DNA of 64,000 nucleotides from Prevotellaceae bacterium (GCA_031258195.1 JAIRNF010000022.1:1-64000), one strand, 5' to 3'; positions 28,681 through 39,230 are shown, counted from the first letter of the stretch. Numbers and translations: made by a program. The notes: generated by a model from the sequence alone, not told the origin.

Positions 28681-29625
28681 ATGAATGCAAGTGTACAACA
28701 GTTAGAATACATTGTTGCCGTTGATACATGGCGACATTTTCAGACAGCTGCCGACAGCTGCTTTGTTACCCAACCCACCTTAAGTATGCAAATACAAAAG
28801 TTGGAAGATGAAATTGGGTTTAAAATTTTTGATCGTAATCGGAAGCCTGTAGTGCCAACAAAAGAAGGTGAAAAAATTGTTGCCCAGGCTCGTAAAATTC
28901 TTGGTGAATATCAGCGGCTCCGCGAGCAGATTTCCGAAATGAAGGGGTCTCTTGAAGGAGAGTTGAAGTTGGGTATTATTCCGACAATTGCACCTTATCT
29001 TTTACCGTTATTCCTCAAAATGTTTTTAGATAAGTTTCCTACTGTCAGATTACATGTTGACGAAATTAAAACCGGAAACATGCTCCGCATGATCCGTCAT
29101 GGAGAGCTGGATGCAGCAATTCTCTCCACGCCTATAAACGAGACCGGATTTAACGAAGAGCTGCTTTATATCGAAGAGTTTTTAGTTTACGTATCTCCCA
29201 AAGAAGAGCTATATCAGCTACAGCATCTATCTGTAGATAATATTGCAGGTAATAGCATTTGGCTACTTGAAGACGGACACTGCTTACGCGATCAGCTGAT
29301 AAACTTCTGCTCTATTGCTTCTAACGGCTCCGTTTCCGATCGGTTTAACTATCAAGCAGGGAGCATCGAAACGTTGAAACGAATGGTTGACCTACATGGC
29401 GGATTAACGTTTATGCCAAAGTTAGCTACTCAATGTCTATCAGATGCTGATCGTAAAAACTTACGCCCCTTTGTAACCCCTGTTCCGGCAAGAGAGGTAA
29501 GTATTATAAGCAGCAAGGATGGAGCCAAACAAAAAATTCTTGATGTACTGAAAAAAGAAATCCTCGGTTCCATTTCGGCAGATGTAACACAAGAGAGCTA
29601 CATTACCCTTGCGCACCAGCAATAA
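28681..29625 (+). CDS. oxyR: OxyR, hydrogen peroxide-sensing LysR-type regulator
   Basis: The N-terminal LysR helix-turn-helix (about 1-60) is followed by a substrate-binding-like domain. The block WLLEDGHCLRDQLINFC carries Cys201 and Cys210, nine residues apart as in E. coli OxyR (Cys199 and Cys208), where they form the peroxide-induced disulphide. This makes OxyR more likely than another LysR protein. At 314 residues it is full length. The 240-bp region to the divergent DUF1254 gene should hold its promoter. With the superoxide reductase, which makes peroxide, it completes an oxygen-defence theme; no catalase or peroxiredoxin gene is in the window. Confidence 0.92.
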   Translation: MNASVQQLEYIVAVDTWRHFQTAADSCFVTQPTLSMQIQKLEDEIGFKIFDRNRKPVVPTKEGEKIVAQARKILGEYQRLREQISEMKGSLEGELKLGIIPTIAPYLLPLFLKMFLDKFPTVRLHVDEIKTGNMLRMIRHGELDAAILSTPINETGFNEELLYIEEFLVYVSPKEELYQLQHLSVDNIAGNSIWLLEDGHCLRDQLINFCSIASNGSVSDRFNYQAGSIETLKRMVDLHGGLTFMPKLATQCLSDADRKNLRPFVTPVPAREVSIISSKDGAKQKILDVLKKEILGSISADVTQESYITLAHQQ

Positions 29626-29670
29626 AAAAGACTGTTTTTTCACTTAACATAAGCGCCATGTTTTTTGTTT

Positions 29671-29707
29671 TGCCCGTACATTTGTACAGGCAAAATATTT
29701 ACCTTTG
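29671..29707 (+). promoter_or_regulatory. pgk: Candidate operator overlapping the pgk promoter
   Basis: TACCTTTG at 29700-29707 is a good -7 box for pgk, but no TTTG stands at the -33 spacing. Instead a 22-bp imperfect palindrome (29671-29692, TGCCCGTACA against TGTACAGGCA, 9 of 11 positions paired) covers that place. It may bind a regulator. Confidence 0.45.
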
Positions 29708-29779
29708 CTTTGAATTAAATAAGTGAATAAACTTTGAATACCTAAAGCGCTGAAAAGGTATTCCTTAATCTATTAAGAC

Positions 29780-31036
29780 ATGCAACAGCACATTGATTCT
29801 TACAGTTTTAATGGCAAAAGAGCCATTATTCGTGTTGATTTTAACGTTCCGATGAACGATAAGCTCGAAGTAAGCGACGATACCCGCATCAGAGCTGCTA
29901 TTCCTACAATTAAGAAGGTGCTTAAAGGTAGCGGATCTGTAATTTTGACGTCTCATCTTGGACGCCCTAAAGGACCTACCGACAAGTACTCGCTTCGTCA
30001 TATTATCCCTACGCTGGAAAAGCTTGTCGGTGTACCAGTAAAATTTGCCCCGGACTGTATGGAAGAAGAGGCTGCCGAACTGTCGAAAAGCTTAAAGCCG
30101 GGCGAAGTTCTTCTTTTAGAGAACTTACGATTCTACGAAGAGGAGGAAGGAAAGCCAAGGCTACCGGAAACCGCAACCGAAGAAGAAAAGAAAGCAGCAA
30201 AAACGGCGCTAAAAGAAAAGCAAAAAGCGTTTGTAGATCGCTTAGCCAGCTATGCCGATTGCTATATAAATGATGCGTTTGGAACCGCACACCGTGCTCA
30301 CGCATCTACGGCTCTTATTGCCGATAAGTTTCCTAACGACAAAATGTTTGGTTATGTAATAGAAGGCGAGCTGAAAGCCGTAAATAAAGTTATGGAAGCC
30401 CCCGAGCGTCCGTTTACAGCCATTCTCGGCGGATCGAAAGTGTCTTCTAAAATTACCATTATTAAAAGATTGCTTGATAAAGTAGATAACCTGATTATTG
30501 CAGGCGGTATGAGCTTTACTTTTATTAAGGCTCTTGGCGGCAAGATAGGTTCTTCTATCCATGAGGATGATTTTTTAGATTTGGCTAAAGAAATAATAGC
30601 GGAGGCAGAAAAAAAGAACGTAAAAATCTACCTGCCCGTAGATGCTATTATTGCCGATAAATTCGACAATAACGCTAACAGGAAAGATGTCGTTACCGAC
30701 CAAATTCCCGACGGATGGAGCGGCATGGATATCGGCGAAAAAACCATTTCCCGTTGGAAAGATGTGCTGATAGGTTCTAAAACTATTCTTTGGAATGGTC
30801 CGGCAGGCGTATTCGAAATGCCTAACTTTGCTCACGGAACTCAAGAGGTTGCAAAAATCGTAGCCGAGGCAACATCAAAAGGAGTATACTCGCTTGTAGG
30901 TGGTGGCGACTCTGTTGCTGCTATCAACCAGTTTGGACTAGCTGATAGGGTAAGCTACGTCTCAACAGGAGGTGGTGCGCTGCTCGAATATATGGAAGGA
31001 ACTGTATTACCGGGAATAAAAGCCATTCAAGAATAA
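29780..31036 (+). CDS. pgk: Phosphoglycerate kinase
   Basis: PGK makes ATP from 1,3-bisphosphoglycerate in glycolysis. Motifs seen are [39 protein letters not shown] and the C-terminal nucleotide-binding [11 protein letters not shown] and [10 protein letters not shown]. The length of 418 is normal. The gene has its own -7 box and palindromic control region and its own terminator. Confidence 0.97.
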   Translation: MQQHIDSYSFNGKRAIIRVDFNVPMNDKLEVSDDTRIRAAIPTIKKVLKGSGSVILTSHLGRPKGPTDKYSLRHIIPTLEKLVGVPVKFAPDCMEEEAAELSKSLKPGEVLLLENLRFYEEEEGKPRLPETATEEEKKAAKTALKEKQKAFVDRLASYADCYINDAFGTAHRAHASTALIADKFPNDKMFGYVIEGELKAVNKVMEAPERPFTAILGGSKVSSKITIIKRLLDKVDNLIIAGGMSFTFIKALGGKIGSSIHEDDFLDLAKEIIAEAEKKNVKIYLPVDAIIADKFDNNANRKDVVTDQIPDGWSGMDIGEKTISRWKDVLIGSKTILWNGPAGVFEMPNFAHGTQEVAKIVAEATSKGVYSLVGGGDSVAAINQFGLADRVSYVSTGGGALLEYMEGTVLPGIKAIQE

Positions 31037-31066
31037 ACAATATATCGATTAGCTCGTTTCAATATC

Positions 31067-31105
31067 AATGTCCGTGCAAATTTATTCTTGTACGGACATT
31101 TTTTC
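31067..31105 (+). terminator. Terminator after pgk
   Basis: AATGTCCGTGCAA and TTGTACGGACATT form a stem with one mismatch, followed by T residues. Confidence 0.8.
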
Positions 31106-31158
31106 TAGCTAACTTAGCCGAAACTTGATTTAATAAGAAACATCTAAAAAATTACGAT

Positions 31159-32910
31159 ATGAAAAATTTCCTGAAAATGCTGCTGGCATCCTTCCTTGGT
31201 GCGCTTGTTGCTGTTGGAATATGCGCCCTTCTTTTCTTTGGGGCTATTACGGCAATGATGTCTTTTGGAGACGAGCCTATTCAAGTAAAAAAGAACTCAA
31301 TCTTAAAGGTTACATTCGATACGCCTGTCGTTGATTTCAGCAATGCCAGTAATATAGACCTGCTAACCATGTCTGTTCAGTCGTCGAACAGCCTGTTTAA
31401 AGTACTGCGAGCAATAGAGCATGCTGCTATCGACCCTAACATTAAGGGAATATATATGGATCTGAGCAGAATGTCAACAAGCCTAACAGCCGCCGAAGAA
31501 ATACGGCGTGCATTGGAAGACTTTAAATCGACAGGAAAATTTATTATCTCTTACGCCGACAACTACTCGCAGGGCAGCTACTACTTTGCAACCATTGCCG
31601 ATAAAGTTTACCTCAACCCATACGGAATCGCTTTACTTACAGGTTTTTCCCCACAAGTCATGATCTTCACTAAAACGCTGGAGAAGTTAGGTATCGAGAT
31701 GCAGGTAACCCGCCATGGCAAGTTTAAGAGCGCTGTTGAGCCTTTCCTGAACAAGGAGATCAGCCCGGAAAATCGCGAGCAAATCTTAGCATACACCGGC
31801 TCTATCTGGAGCTTTATGGTAGAAGAGATCAGCAAATCGCGAGACATTAGTGTCGAAGAGCTTAACCGCATTATAGATAACGTACTATCGAGAAATGCAA
31901 CAGCCGCAATAGAGCATAAGCTTGTTGATGGTATTATGTATAAAGACGAAGTTATTAGCGAGCTCTGCCGTTTAATGGATGTAGAGTCTGAGCAAAAGCT
32001 GAATGTTGTATACTTTTCGGATTACATGAGCCTCGCTCAGAAGGTTTCGAGAAGCCAAGACCGTATTGCTGTAGTTTATGCATCGGGCGAGATAATTATG
32101 GGAGAAAGTAGCACCGAAGTTTCTTCTGAGTATATTTCTAAAGCAATAAAAAGAGCCCGCCACGATAAACAAGTTAAAGCTATTGTTTTCCGGGTGGATT
32201 CTCCGGGAGGAGACGCTCAGGCAGCTGAAATTATCGCTCGCGAACTGGAACTTGCTGCTAAAGAAAAACCGGTGGTTGTTTCTATGGGATCGCTTGCAGC
32301 ATCGGGGGGCTATTGGATATCCACTCCAGCCAGCGTTATTTTGGCTAACCATACAACGCTTACCGGATCTATCGGAGTGTTTGGTATGATTCCGAATATT
32401 CAGAAAGGGATGGAAAAGTACACGGGTATTAGGGTGGATGCGGTAAATACCAATAAAAATTCCGACTTCTTAACCTCTGTTTACAGACCTCTAAACAGCA
32501 CAGAAAAAGAGTTTCTTCAGGAAATGGTTGAAGATATTTACGATAAGTTTATAACAAAAGTGTCGAACAGCCGTAGCATGAGCAAAGAAGCAGTGGATAA
32601 CATCGGTCAGGGTCGTGTTTGGAGTGGCGTAAACGCATACGAAAACGGTCTTATCGATGAATTTGGGGGGCTAAGAGAAGCCATTGCTGTTGCCGCAGAC
32701 AGGGCAGGTTTATCGGACTATCGTATTGTTGAGTTGCCAATAAAAAAGAGTATGCTTGACGAGTTGATGAATACTATACTTAACGCAGAAGCGTCAACCC
32801 CGCTTAACAAGGAGCTTATAAAGGTTTTAGGTAAGTATAAGTATCTACTAAACAGCATTGCTCATCCCGGTATAAAGGCGCGCATGGAGTATGATATAGC
32901 GCTACTGTAA
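31159..32910 (+). CDS. sppA: Signal peptide peptidase SppA, 67K type
   Basis: SppA degrades cleaved signal peptides at the inner membrane. The protein has one N-terminal membrane helix (about 5-32) and two tandem peptidase S49 domains. The catalytic Lys is in RHGKFKSAVEPF (first domain) and the nucleophilic Ser in SLAASGGYWIS (second domain), as in the long E. coli type. At 583 residues it is full length. A strong terminator follows. Confidence 0.95.
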   Translation: MKNFLKMLLASFLGALVAVGICALLFFGAITAMMSFGDEPIQVKKNSILKVTFDTPVVDFSNASNIDLLTMSVQSSNSLFKVLRAIEHAAIDPNIKGIYMDLSRMSTSLTAAEEIRRALEDFKSTGKFIISYADNYSQGSYYFATIADKVYLNPYGIALLTGFSPQVMIFTKTLEKLGIEMQVTRHGKFKSAVEPFLNKEISPENREQILAYTGSIWSFMVEEISKSRDISVEELNRIIDNVLSRNATAAIEHKLVDGIMYKDEVISELCRLMDVESEQKLNVVYFSDYMSLAQKVSRSQDRIAVVYASGEIIMGESSTEVSSEYISKAIKRARHDKQVKAIVFRVDSPGGDAQAAEIIARELELAAKEKPVVVSMGSLAASGGYWISTPASVILANHTTLTGSIGVFGMIPNIQKGMEKYTGIRVDAVNTNKNSDFLTSVYRPLNSTEKEFLQEMVEDIYDKFITKVSNSRSMSKEAVDNIGQGRVWSGVNAYENGLIDEFGGLREAIAVAADRAGLSDYRIVELPIKKSMLDELMNTILNAEASTPLNKELIKVLGKYKYLLNSIAHPGIKARMEYDIALL

Positions 32911-32933
32911 AAAAGAGTATTATCAATAATAAA

Positions 32934-32975
32934 TAAAGAAAAGAGAGGCTCTGGCTAGAGTCTCTCTTTTCTTTA
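32934..32975. terminator. Strong bidirectional terminator
   Basis: A 14-bp perfect stem (32934-32947 with 32962-32975) is extended by further pairs to about 19 bp around a 4-nt loop. It serves sppA and the leftward cardiolipin synthase remnant. Confidence 0.88.
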
Positions 32976-33000
32976 TCCTGTCGTCATGCCAAATCCCTTT

Positions 33001-33083
33001 CGTCATGTCGAACGAAGTGAGACATCTCCCTAATAGCAGCAATACATTGAATTAGAAGATGTCTCACTTCGTTCGACATGACA
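33001..33083. repeat. Dispersed palindrome, copy 3 (TGTC subtype)
   Basis: Arms 33001-33027 and 33057-33083 are inverted; the outer end reads CGTCATGTCGAAC and the inner half-arm pair is ATGTC/GACAT. A short extra fragment CGTCATGCC lies just before it at 32982. It separates the sppA terminator from the broken cls gene. Confidence 0.9.
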
Positions 33084-33094
33084 CAATTTTTATT

Positions 33095-34554
33095 CTACAA
33101 CAACGGCGATATAAGCCTTGCAATAGCATTACCAAATTGTTTTAGCCAGCCACGTTGCAGCCACTTCTTTTCGTTCAACTCTTCGCTCCCTTCAATATCT
33201 TTCATAAAGTTTTCGCACAACTGGCTGTTGATTTCTTTGCTAAAAACAAGGGCGTTTATTTCAAAGTTCAGGTCGAAACTACGGATATCCATATTTGCAG
33301 AACCCACAACAGCCAGCGCATCATCGGAGACTATTGTTTTTGCATGTACAAAACCCTTCCGATAGCGGTAAATCTTAACGCCCGCCTTAAGCAATCGCCC
33401 ATAGTATGATGATGAAGCTGCATTTACAATCCTGCTATCCGATATTCCCGGAACAAGCATCCGCATATCTACTCCACTAAGAGCAGCGTAAACAATAGCA
33501 TCTACAATAGACTCGTTAGGGATAAAATAGGGCATCGTGATATAAAGCCTTTTTCAACTTGCCATAATAACGCCAAGACAAGAGAGCATAATGGTTGGAC
33601 GCGAGCTGTCTGGTTCACTCGATACTATCTGTACCAAATGCTTATGGTCTTTGCCCATTTCTGTAGAAAAGTAGCTGAGATCGAGCTCTATCTTATTTTC
33701 GGAACAAAAATTCCAATCGCTGATAAAGGTTGATTGCAGCTTGGATACGGCGGCACCACCTTTTACCATTAAGTGCGTATCGCGCAAAAACAGCTTAAAT
33801 TTTCCGTTGTTTATATACTTATCTTCTACGTTTATGCCACCTACAAACCCAACATGTCCGTCTATTATTACAATCTTTCGGTGGTTGAGGTAGTTTAATC
33901 TGTTTGCCAAAGCATATAACCTTATCTTATAAAATATAGCAACTTCTACCTTGCTTCTTTCAAGTTCTTTCAGCATCCGCCTATGCAGCCCATGACTTCC
34001 AAAATCATCCACCATAAAGCGTACTGTTACTCCCTCTTCAGCTTTACGGATAAGAATATCTTTTACCCTGTTGCCTATTTCGTCGTCAACAAAAATGTAG
34101 TACTGGATATGGATATGATCTTTTGCTTCTTCTAACGCTTTTAGCAGCTCATCAAACTTTTCTTCTCCATTGATAAGCAGCTTAACATCCGTTGCGGGGG
34201 CCAGCAGCGAGATGTCGTCTCTGAGGATGGTACGAACAACACCTTCTTTTCTATCTATCAGCTCCGGATTATGGTGTATTTGCTGCTCGATGCTATCAAT
34301 AATATGCTTACGGATAATTCTAAACAAATCGTTATCCTCTATTAGCTTCCCCGATATAGCTTTCGTTTTCTATAGTTTATTCCCGCCGAAAAGTAGAGTA
34401 CCATACCAAATACCGGAATCACTATGGCAACAAGAATATACCCTAACGATTTTGCAGAATTAGAAGTGTCCATAATAATGGTAATGATAGTGAACAGCAA
34501 AGCCACACTGTAAACTACCGTTATTATAAGCGTAAGTAAGGCTGATGTATCCAT
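33095..34554 (-). pseudogene. cls: Cardiolipin synthase, broken by a frameshift and a stop
   Basis: Read across breaks, this is a complete phospholipase D-type cardiolipin synthase of about 486 residues. It has two N-terminal membrane helices (34342-34554), a first HKD domain with NHRKIVIIDG (33554-34327) and a second with FVHAKTIVSDDALAVVGSAN (33095-33535). The frame shifts at the G4 run at 34349-34352, where one more G would join YRG to KLIEDND. A TGA in frame at 33554-33556 then splits MAS from KRLYITMPYF; a CGA or GGA codon would restore it. Both catalytic motifs are intact, so the loss looks recent, or the indel could be a sequence error. The last piece could only be made by readthrough or restart. 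Confidence 0.88.
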
Positions 34555-34644
34555 TTATTTAACCGCTATATTTCTGGTTAAAGTTAGTAAAAGTATTAAG
34601 CATATTATAATACATTTATAGATGCAAAATGTTTAGCTTGCAGT

Positions 34645-34678
34645 AAAAAAGAAAGCTATCCTTATTCGGACAGCCTTT
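34645..34678 (-). terminator. Terminator after mdh
   Basis: On the minus strand GCTGTCC and GGATAGC (one G-U) form a stem followed by a T-rich run of about ten bases. Confidence 0.75.
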
Positions 34679-34703
34679 TCAAAAACCCAAATATATAATC
34701 GGC

Positions 34704-35651
34704 TTAAAGAACTTTTAGATCTTTAAGTACGTTGTTCATAGTACGAACAGCTTCTGCGCTCTTATTAAATGCCGCTTGCTCTTCAGCATTCAGCTTATAG
34801 TCAACAATCTTTTCCCAGCCGCCTTTACCAATAACAACAGGAACACCCATGCAGATATCCTTTTGTCCGTATTCGCCGTTAAGCTCTACGCAGCAAGGGA
34901 AAATCTTCTTCTGGTCGCGAACGATAGACTCAACCAACGCGGCTCCTGCAGCTCCGGGAGCATACCATGCAGAGGTACCCAATAGCTTGGTAAGGGTGGC
35001 ACCGCCAACCATAGTATCGGCAGCAACCTTATCAAGAGTAGCCTTATCCATTAGCTCTGATACGGGAATGCCCATATAAGTCGCATAGCGGGTAAGAGGA
35101 ATCATTGTAGCATCGCCATGACCGCCAATAACAACACCCTGAAGATCGTTTGCAGGAACATCCAGCGCTTGGCTTAAATAGCATTTAAAACGAGAGCTGT
35201 CTAAGATACCACCCATACCGATAATACGATTCTTAGGAAGACCTGTTGCCTTAGCAACAAAATAAGTCATAGTATCCATAGGGTTACTAATAACAACGAT
35301 GATTGCCTCGGGAGAGTGTTTTAGAATGTTTTGTGCAACATCTTTAACAATACCGGCGTTTGTGCCAATAAGCTCTTCGCGGGTCATACCCGGCTTGCGG
35401 GGAATTCCCGATGTAATAACTACTACATCAGAGCCTGCAGTTTTAATATAATCGTTAGTGCTTCCGGTAATCTTAACATCAAAGTCAAGCAAAGTAGCCG
35501 TTTGCATGATATCTAACGCCTTACCTTCTGCAGCACCTTCTTTAATATCGAGCAGTACGATTTCGTCTGCCAGCTCTTTCTGAACCATAACGTTTACGCA
35601 AGTAGCACCAACATTCCCAGCTCCAACTACTGTAATTTTTGTCTTCTTCAT
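34704..35651 (-). CDS. mdh: Malate dehydrogenase
   Basis: The enzyme interconverts malate and oxaloacetate with NAD. It has the dinucleotide motif VVGAGNVGAT, the substrate block ITSGIPRKPGMTREEL with Arg residues, and the catalytic His in VIGGHGDATMIPLTR. This is the LDH-like class of MDH. ATG 35651 (MKKTKITVVGAG) is chosen over a start 27 codons upstream that would add an unlikely leader. A minus-strand TATCTTTG (35701-35708) could be the -7 box. Confidence 0.95.
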   Translation of the reverse strand: MKKTKITVVGAGNVGATCVNVMVQKELADEIVLLDIKEGAAEGKALDIMQTATLLDFDVKITGSTNDYIKTAGSDVVVITSGIPRKPGMTREELIGTNAGIVKDVAQNILKHSPEAIIVVISNPMDTMTYFVAKATGLPKNRIIGMGGILDSSRFKCYLSQALDVPANDLQGVVIGGHGDATMIPLTRYATYMGIPVSELMDKATLDKVAADTMVGGATLTKLLGTSAWYAPGAAGAALVESIVRDQKKIFPCCVELNGEYGQKDICMGVPVVIGKGGWEKIVDYKLNAEEQAAFNKSAEAVRTMNNVLKDLKVL

Positions 35652-35894
35652 AACTTTTGTTTTTATATAAACGTTCATTTCAACTATTCCAAAATTGGGG
35701 CAAAGATATACAAACTCCCTTCTTTTTATCATACTATATAATAGATTTAATAGATACTTATTATTAGCATAAAGCCTTTTAATTTTATTTTTTGCAATTC
35801 ATTTATCTATTGAACCTTATTATTAAATAGTTTGTTTCGGCTATGAGCTAAACCTTTTTAAAATCACTATATTTGTTGTTATTAATTCGTACAA

Positions 35895-36335
35895 ATGGCA
35901 AAAATCAGAGTTACTAAAGAATTCCGCTTCGAAATGGCACATGCGCTCGAAGATTACAACGGAAAATGCAGGCATCTACACGGTCATTCCTACATCCTAT
36001 ATGTTACCGTTTTAGGCGAACCCAACAACAACGCCAACGATTCCACCTACGGAATGGTTATTGATTTCGGCGAGCTGAAACAACTAGTAAACAAACATAT
36101 CGTAAATAAGTTCGACCATGTATTGGTTCTCAGAAAAGATGCCAAGCTGGCGGATGCCCTACAAAAAGAGTACGGCAACATTATGCTGACCGACTACCAT
36201 CCTACATGCGAGAATATGGTTGTTGCGTTTGCCGAAACGTTGAAAAAGTATCTCCCCTCACACGTTCAGCTATTCAGCCTTCGATTACATGAAACCGCTA
36301 CCTCGTATGCCGAATGGTATGCTAAAGATAACTAA
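35895..36335 (+). CDS. queD: 6-carboxy-5,6,7,8-tetrahydropterin synthase
   Basis: QueD makes carboxytetrahydropterin from dihydroneopterin triphosphate in queuosine synthesis. The zinc histidines appear in EMAHALED and HLHGHSY; the catalytic Cys is in GKCRHLHGH; and CENM and RLHET supply further active-site residues. The 146-residue size is typical. TATATTTG at 35868-35875 may be its -7 box. No other que gene is nearby, and polA follows after a palindrome copy. Confidence 0.93.
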   Translation: MAKIRVTKEFRFEMAHALEDYNGKCRHLHGHSYILYVTVLGEPNNNANDSTYGMVIDFGELKQLVNKHIVNKFDHVLVLRKDAKLADALQKEYGNIMLTDYHPTCENMVVAFAETLKKYLPSHVQLFSLRLHETATSYAEWYAKDN

Positions 36336-36353
36336 TAACACCTAAAATTACCC

Positions 36354-36434
36354 TCATTTCGAGCAAAGCGAGAAATCTCCTAAATAGGAGCAGTACGCTG
36401 AATGAGAAGATTTCTCGCTTTGCTCGAAATGACG
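36354..36434. repeat. Dispersed palindrome, copy 4 (TTTC subtype)
   Basis: Arms 36354-36378 and 36408-36432 are perfectly inverted (25 bp). The outer end reads TCATTTCGAGC, and ATTTC/GAAAT pair within each arm. It lies 19 bp upstream of the polA start codon, so a transcript from queD into polA would carry it. Confidence 0.92.
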
Positions 36435-36452
36435 AAAATAAAGATAAAATAC

Positions 36453-39230
36453 ATGAAAAAACTATTTCTACTAGACGCATACGCGCTGATATACCGCTCT
36501 TACTACGCATTTATCAACCGTCCGATTACAAATTCCAAAGGGCTTGATACATCTGCTATTTTCGGTTTCGCACGCACGCTGATGGACGTGCTGAAAAAAG
36601 AAAAGCCTACCCATATTGCAGTAGTGTTCGACTCGCCCGGAAAAAACTTCCGTCACGATCTCTATCCCGAATATAAAGCCAACAGGCAGCAGACACCCGA
36701 GACGATTAAAACCTCTGTACCTATTATCAAATCGTTGATTGAAGCATTTAATATACCCGTAGTTTGCATACCGGGATACGAAGCCGACGATATAGCCGGA
36801 ACAATGGCAAAGTTGGCAGAAAAGCACGATTTTACCACCTACCTGATGACTCCCGACAAAGATTACGGACAGCTGGTTTCTCCTACAGTCTTTATGTATA
36901 AGCCAAACCGCTCGGGTAATGGAGCAGAGATACTGGGCGAAAAAGAAGTGTGCGACCAGTATAGCATACAATCGCCAAGACAGGTAATAGACATTCTGGC
37001 TATTTGGGGCGATGCCTCCGATAATGTACCCGGCGTTAAAGGCGTTGGAGAGAAAGGCGCCACAAAACTAATAGCGGAATTTGGTAGCGTAGAAAATATT
37101 CTTGAAAACCTCGATCAGCTGAAAGGCAAGCAAAAAGAGGCTTTCGAGCAGGATAAAGAGCAGGTGATGCTATCGAAAAAGTTGATTACAATAGACTGTA
37201 ACGTTCCTGTTGAATGGAACGAAGAGCAGTTAAAGCTGACAGAACCTAACTTAGAAGAGCTGAGAAAACTGTACACCGAGTTGGAGTTTGCAATTATGCT
37301 ACGCGAACTGAACGCAACCGCTCAGCGCGCTACCGCTACCCCTGCCCAAACAAACCTTTTTGAGCAGGGACAGCTGTTTGCAGCAGGAGAAAGTACTTCG
37401 CCCAGCCTGTTTAAAACCATAAAAGAGGTTGAGCATGAGTATAAGCTGGCGGCGACAGAAGAAGAGGTTACAACGCTAGCCAAATTGCTAAGCGAGCAAA
37501 AAGAAATTTGCATAGATACCGAAACCGAAGGGCTGGATACGATAGAAGATAAGCTCGTGGGGCTATCTTTTTCTATAAAACCACACACCGGATACTACGT
37601 TCCTATCCACAGCAATCATAACGGGAGTGATGAGTTTCTGGAAATTCTCCGTCCTGTTCTCGAATCGGAGAAGGTTGCTAAAATCGGGCAGAATATAAAG
37701 TTCGACTACCTGATGCTGAAAAGCCACGGAATAACCATGCGTGGTTTCTTCTTCGATACAATGATTGCCGATTACCTAAACGACCCCGATAGCAACCGTC
37801 ACAACATGAAAGTACTATCGGAGAAATTTTTGGAGTACACCCCGGTTGATATCGAAGAGCTGATAGGTCCTAAAGGAAAAGGACAACGTAAAATGTCGCA
37901 AGTGCCGCTAGAACAAATATGCAAGTATGCCGCCGAGGATGTTGATGTAACCGTACAGTTGAAAGAAAAACTGGAGGAAGAGCTGGAAAAAAATGAGCTT
38001 ACGAAACTGTACAGCGAAATAGAGGCACCGCTTATCAGCGTACTTGCCGACATGGAGTTTGAAGGTATCCGCATTGATGCCAACGGCTTACAAGAATTCG
38101 GTAAAACGTTGAGCGATCAGCTGCTGGCATTAGACGAAGAGATACGCCAAATGGCAGGAGAGCCTTCGCTCAACATATCTTCGCCTAAGCAGCTGGGCAT
38201 TGTTCTATTTGAAAAGCTGAAAATAAATAGCGGGGCAAAAAAAACAAAAACCAAGCAATACTCAACCAGCGAAGAGACCCTACTATCGTTGCAGGATAGA
38301 CATCCCATTATAGGCAAAATACTGGAGTATCGTTCGCTTAAGAAGCTGCTTTCATCGTATGTAGAGTCGCTGCCTCAGCTGGTAAATAAAAAAACGGATA
38401 AAATTCATACCTCGTTTAACCAGGCAGTAACGGCTACAGGTCGCCTTAGCTCTAACAATCCAAACTTACAGAACATCCCCATTAGAGAAGAAAACGGACG
38501 TGAAATACGTAGGGCTTTTATCTCATCGGATGATAACCATGTATTACTGTCTGCCGACTACTCTCAGATAGAGCTACGGCTTATGGCGCATATGAGCGGC
38601 GACCCGAATCTTATCGAAGCATTTATGAGCGACGAAGATATACATACGGCTACAGCAGCAAAAGTATTCCATGTAAAGCCCGGCGAGGTTACTAAAGAGC
38701 AGCGCAGCAAAGCTAAAACAGCGAATTTCGGTATTATCTATGGCATATCTACCTTCGGTTTAGCACAACGCTTGCAAATCCCAAGAGGCGAAGCAAAAGA
38801 GCTGATAGACGGCTACTTTGCCAGCTATCCTAAGGTAAAAGAGTATATGGATAACGTAAAGAAGCAAGCTGCGCAAGATGGCTATGTTTCTACCATATTC
38901 GGACGCAAACGCTGGTTGCGCGATATAAATTCGGCAAATGCCATTGTTCGCGGACTGGCGGAGCGAAATGCCATTAACGCTCCGCTACAAGGATCTGCCG
39001 CCGATATCATTAAGATTGCCATGATTAACATTCATAAACAAATAGAGCAAAAAGAGTTAAAATCGAGGATGATTCTTCAGGTACACGATGAACTTGTATT
39101 CGATGCGGAAAAAAGCGAGCTGAATAAGCTAAAAGAAATTGTTATACATGAAATGGAAAATGCCGCACAGCTGAGGGTTCCGTTAACAGTAGAAACAGGA
39201 TTCGGGCTTAACTGGCTTGAGGCTCATTAA
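36453..39230 (+). CDS. polA: DNA polymerase I
   Basis: The 925-residue enzyme has all three domains: 5'-3' exonuclease (about 1-300, LLDAYALIYRSYYAF and the Asp-rich DKDYGQLV), 3'-5' exonuclease (about 345-540, with ICIDTETEGL, the intact DxE motif, and AAEDVDVT) and polymerase (ADYSQIELRLMAHMSG and VHDELVF). The proofreading Asp and Glu residues are present. ATG 36453 is chosen because an upstream TTG at 36402 lies inside the palindromic repeat. Confidence 0.97.
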   Translation: MKKLFLLDAYALIYRSYYAFINRPITNSKGLDTSAIFGFARTLMDVLKKEKPTHIAVVFDSPGKNFRHDLYPEYKANRQQTPETIKTSVPIIKSLIEAFNIPVVCIPGYEADDIAGTMAKLAEKHDFTTYLMTPDKDYGQLVSPTVFMYKPNRSGNGAEILGEKEVCDQYSIQSPRQVIDILAIWGDASDNVPGVKGVGEKGATKLIAEFGSVENILENLDQLKGKQKEAFEQDKEQVMLSKKLITIDCNVPVEWNEEQLKLTEPNLEELRKLYTELEFAIMLRELNATAQRATATPAQTNLFEQGQLFAAGESTSPSLFKTIKEVEHEYKLAATEEEVTTLAKLLSEQKEICIDTETEGLDTIEDKLVGLSFSIKPHTGYYVPIHSNHNGSDEFLEILRPVLESEKVAKIGQNIKFDYLMLKSHGITMRGFFFDTMIADYLNDPDSNRHNMKVLSEKFLEYTPVDIEELIGPKGKGQRKMSQVPLEQICKYAAEDVDVTVQLKEKLEEELEKNELTKLYSEIEAPLISVLADMEFEGIRIDANGLQEFGKTLSDQLLALDEEIRQMAGEPSLNISSPKQLGIVLFEKLKINSGAKKTKTKQYSTSEETLLSLQDRHPIIGKILEYRSLKKLLSSYVESLPQLVNKKTDKIHTSFNQAVTATGRLSSNNPNLQNIPIREENGREIRRAFISSDDNHVLLSADYSQIELRLMAHMSGDPNLIEAFMSDEDIHTATAAKVFHVKPGEVTKEQRSKAKTANFGIIYGISTFGLAQRLQIPRGEAKELIDGYFASYPKVKEYMDNVKKQAAQDGYVSTIFGRKRWLRDINSANAIVRGLAERNAINAPLQGSAADIIKIAMINIHKQIEQKELKSRMILQVHDELVFDAEKSELNKLKEIVIHEMENAAQLRVPLTVETGFGLNWLEAH

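Noticed and set aside
36402..36452. TTG start for polA inside the palindrome
   Set aside because: The extra residues come from the repeat arm, while ATG 36453 gives the conserved polymerase N-terminus.
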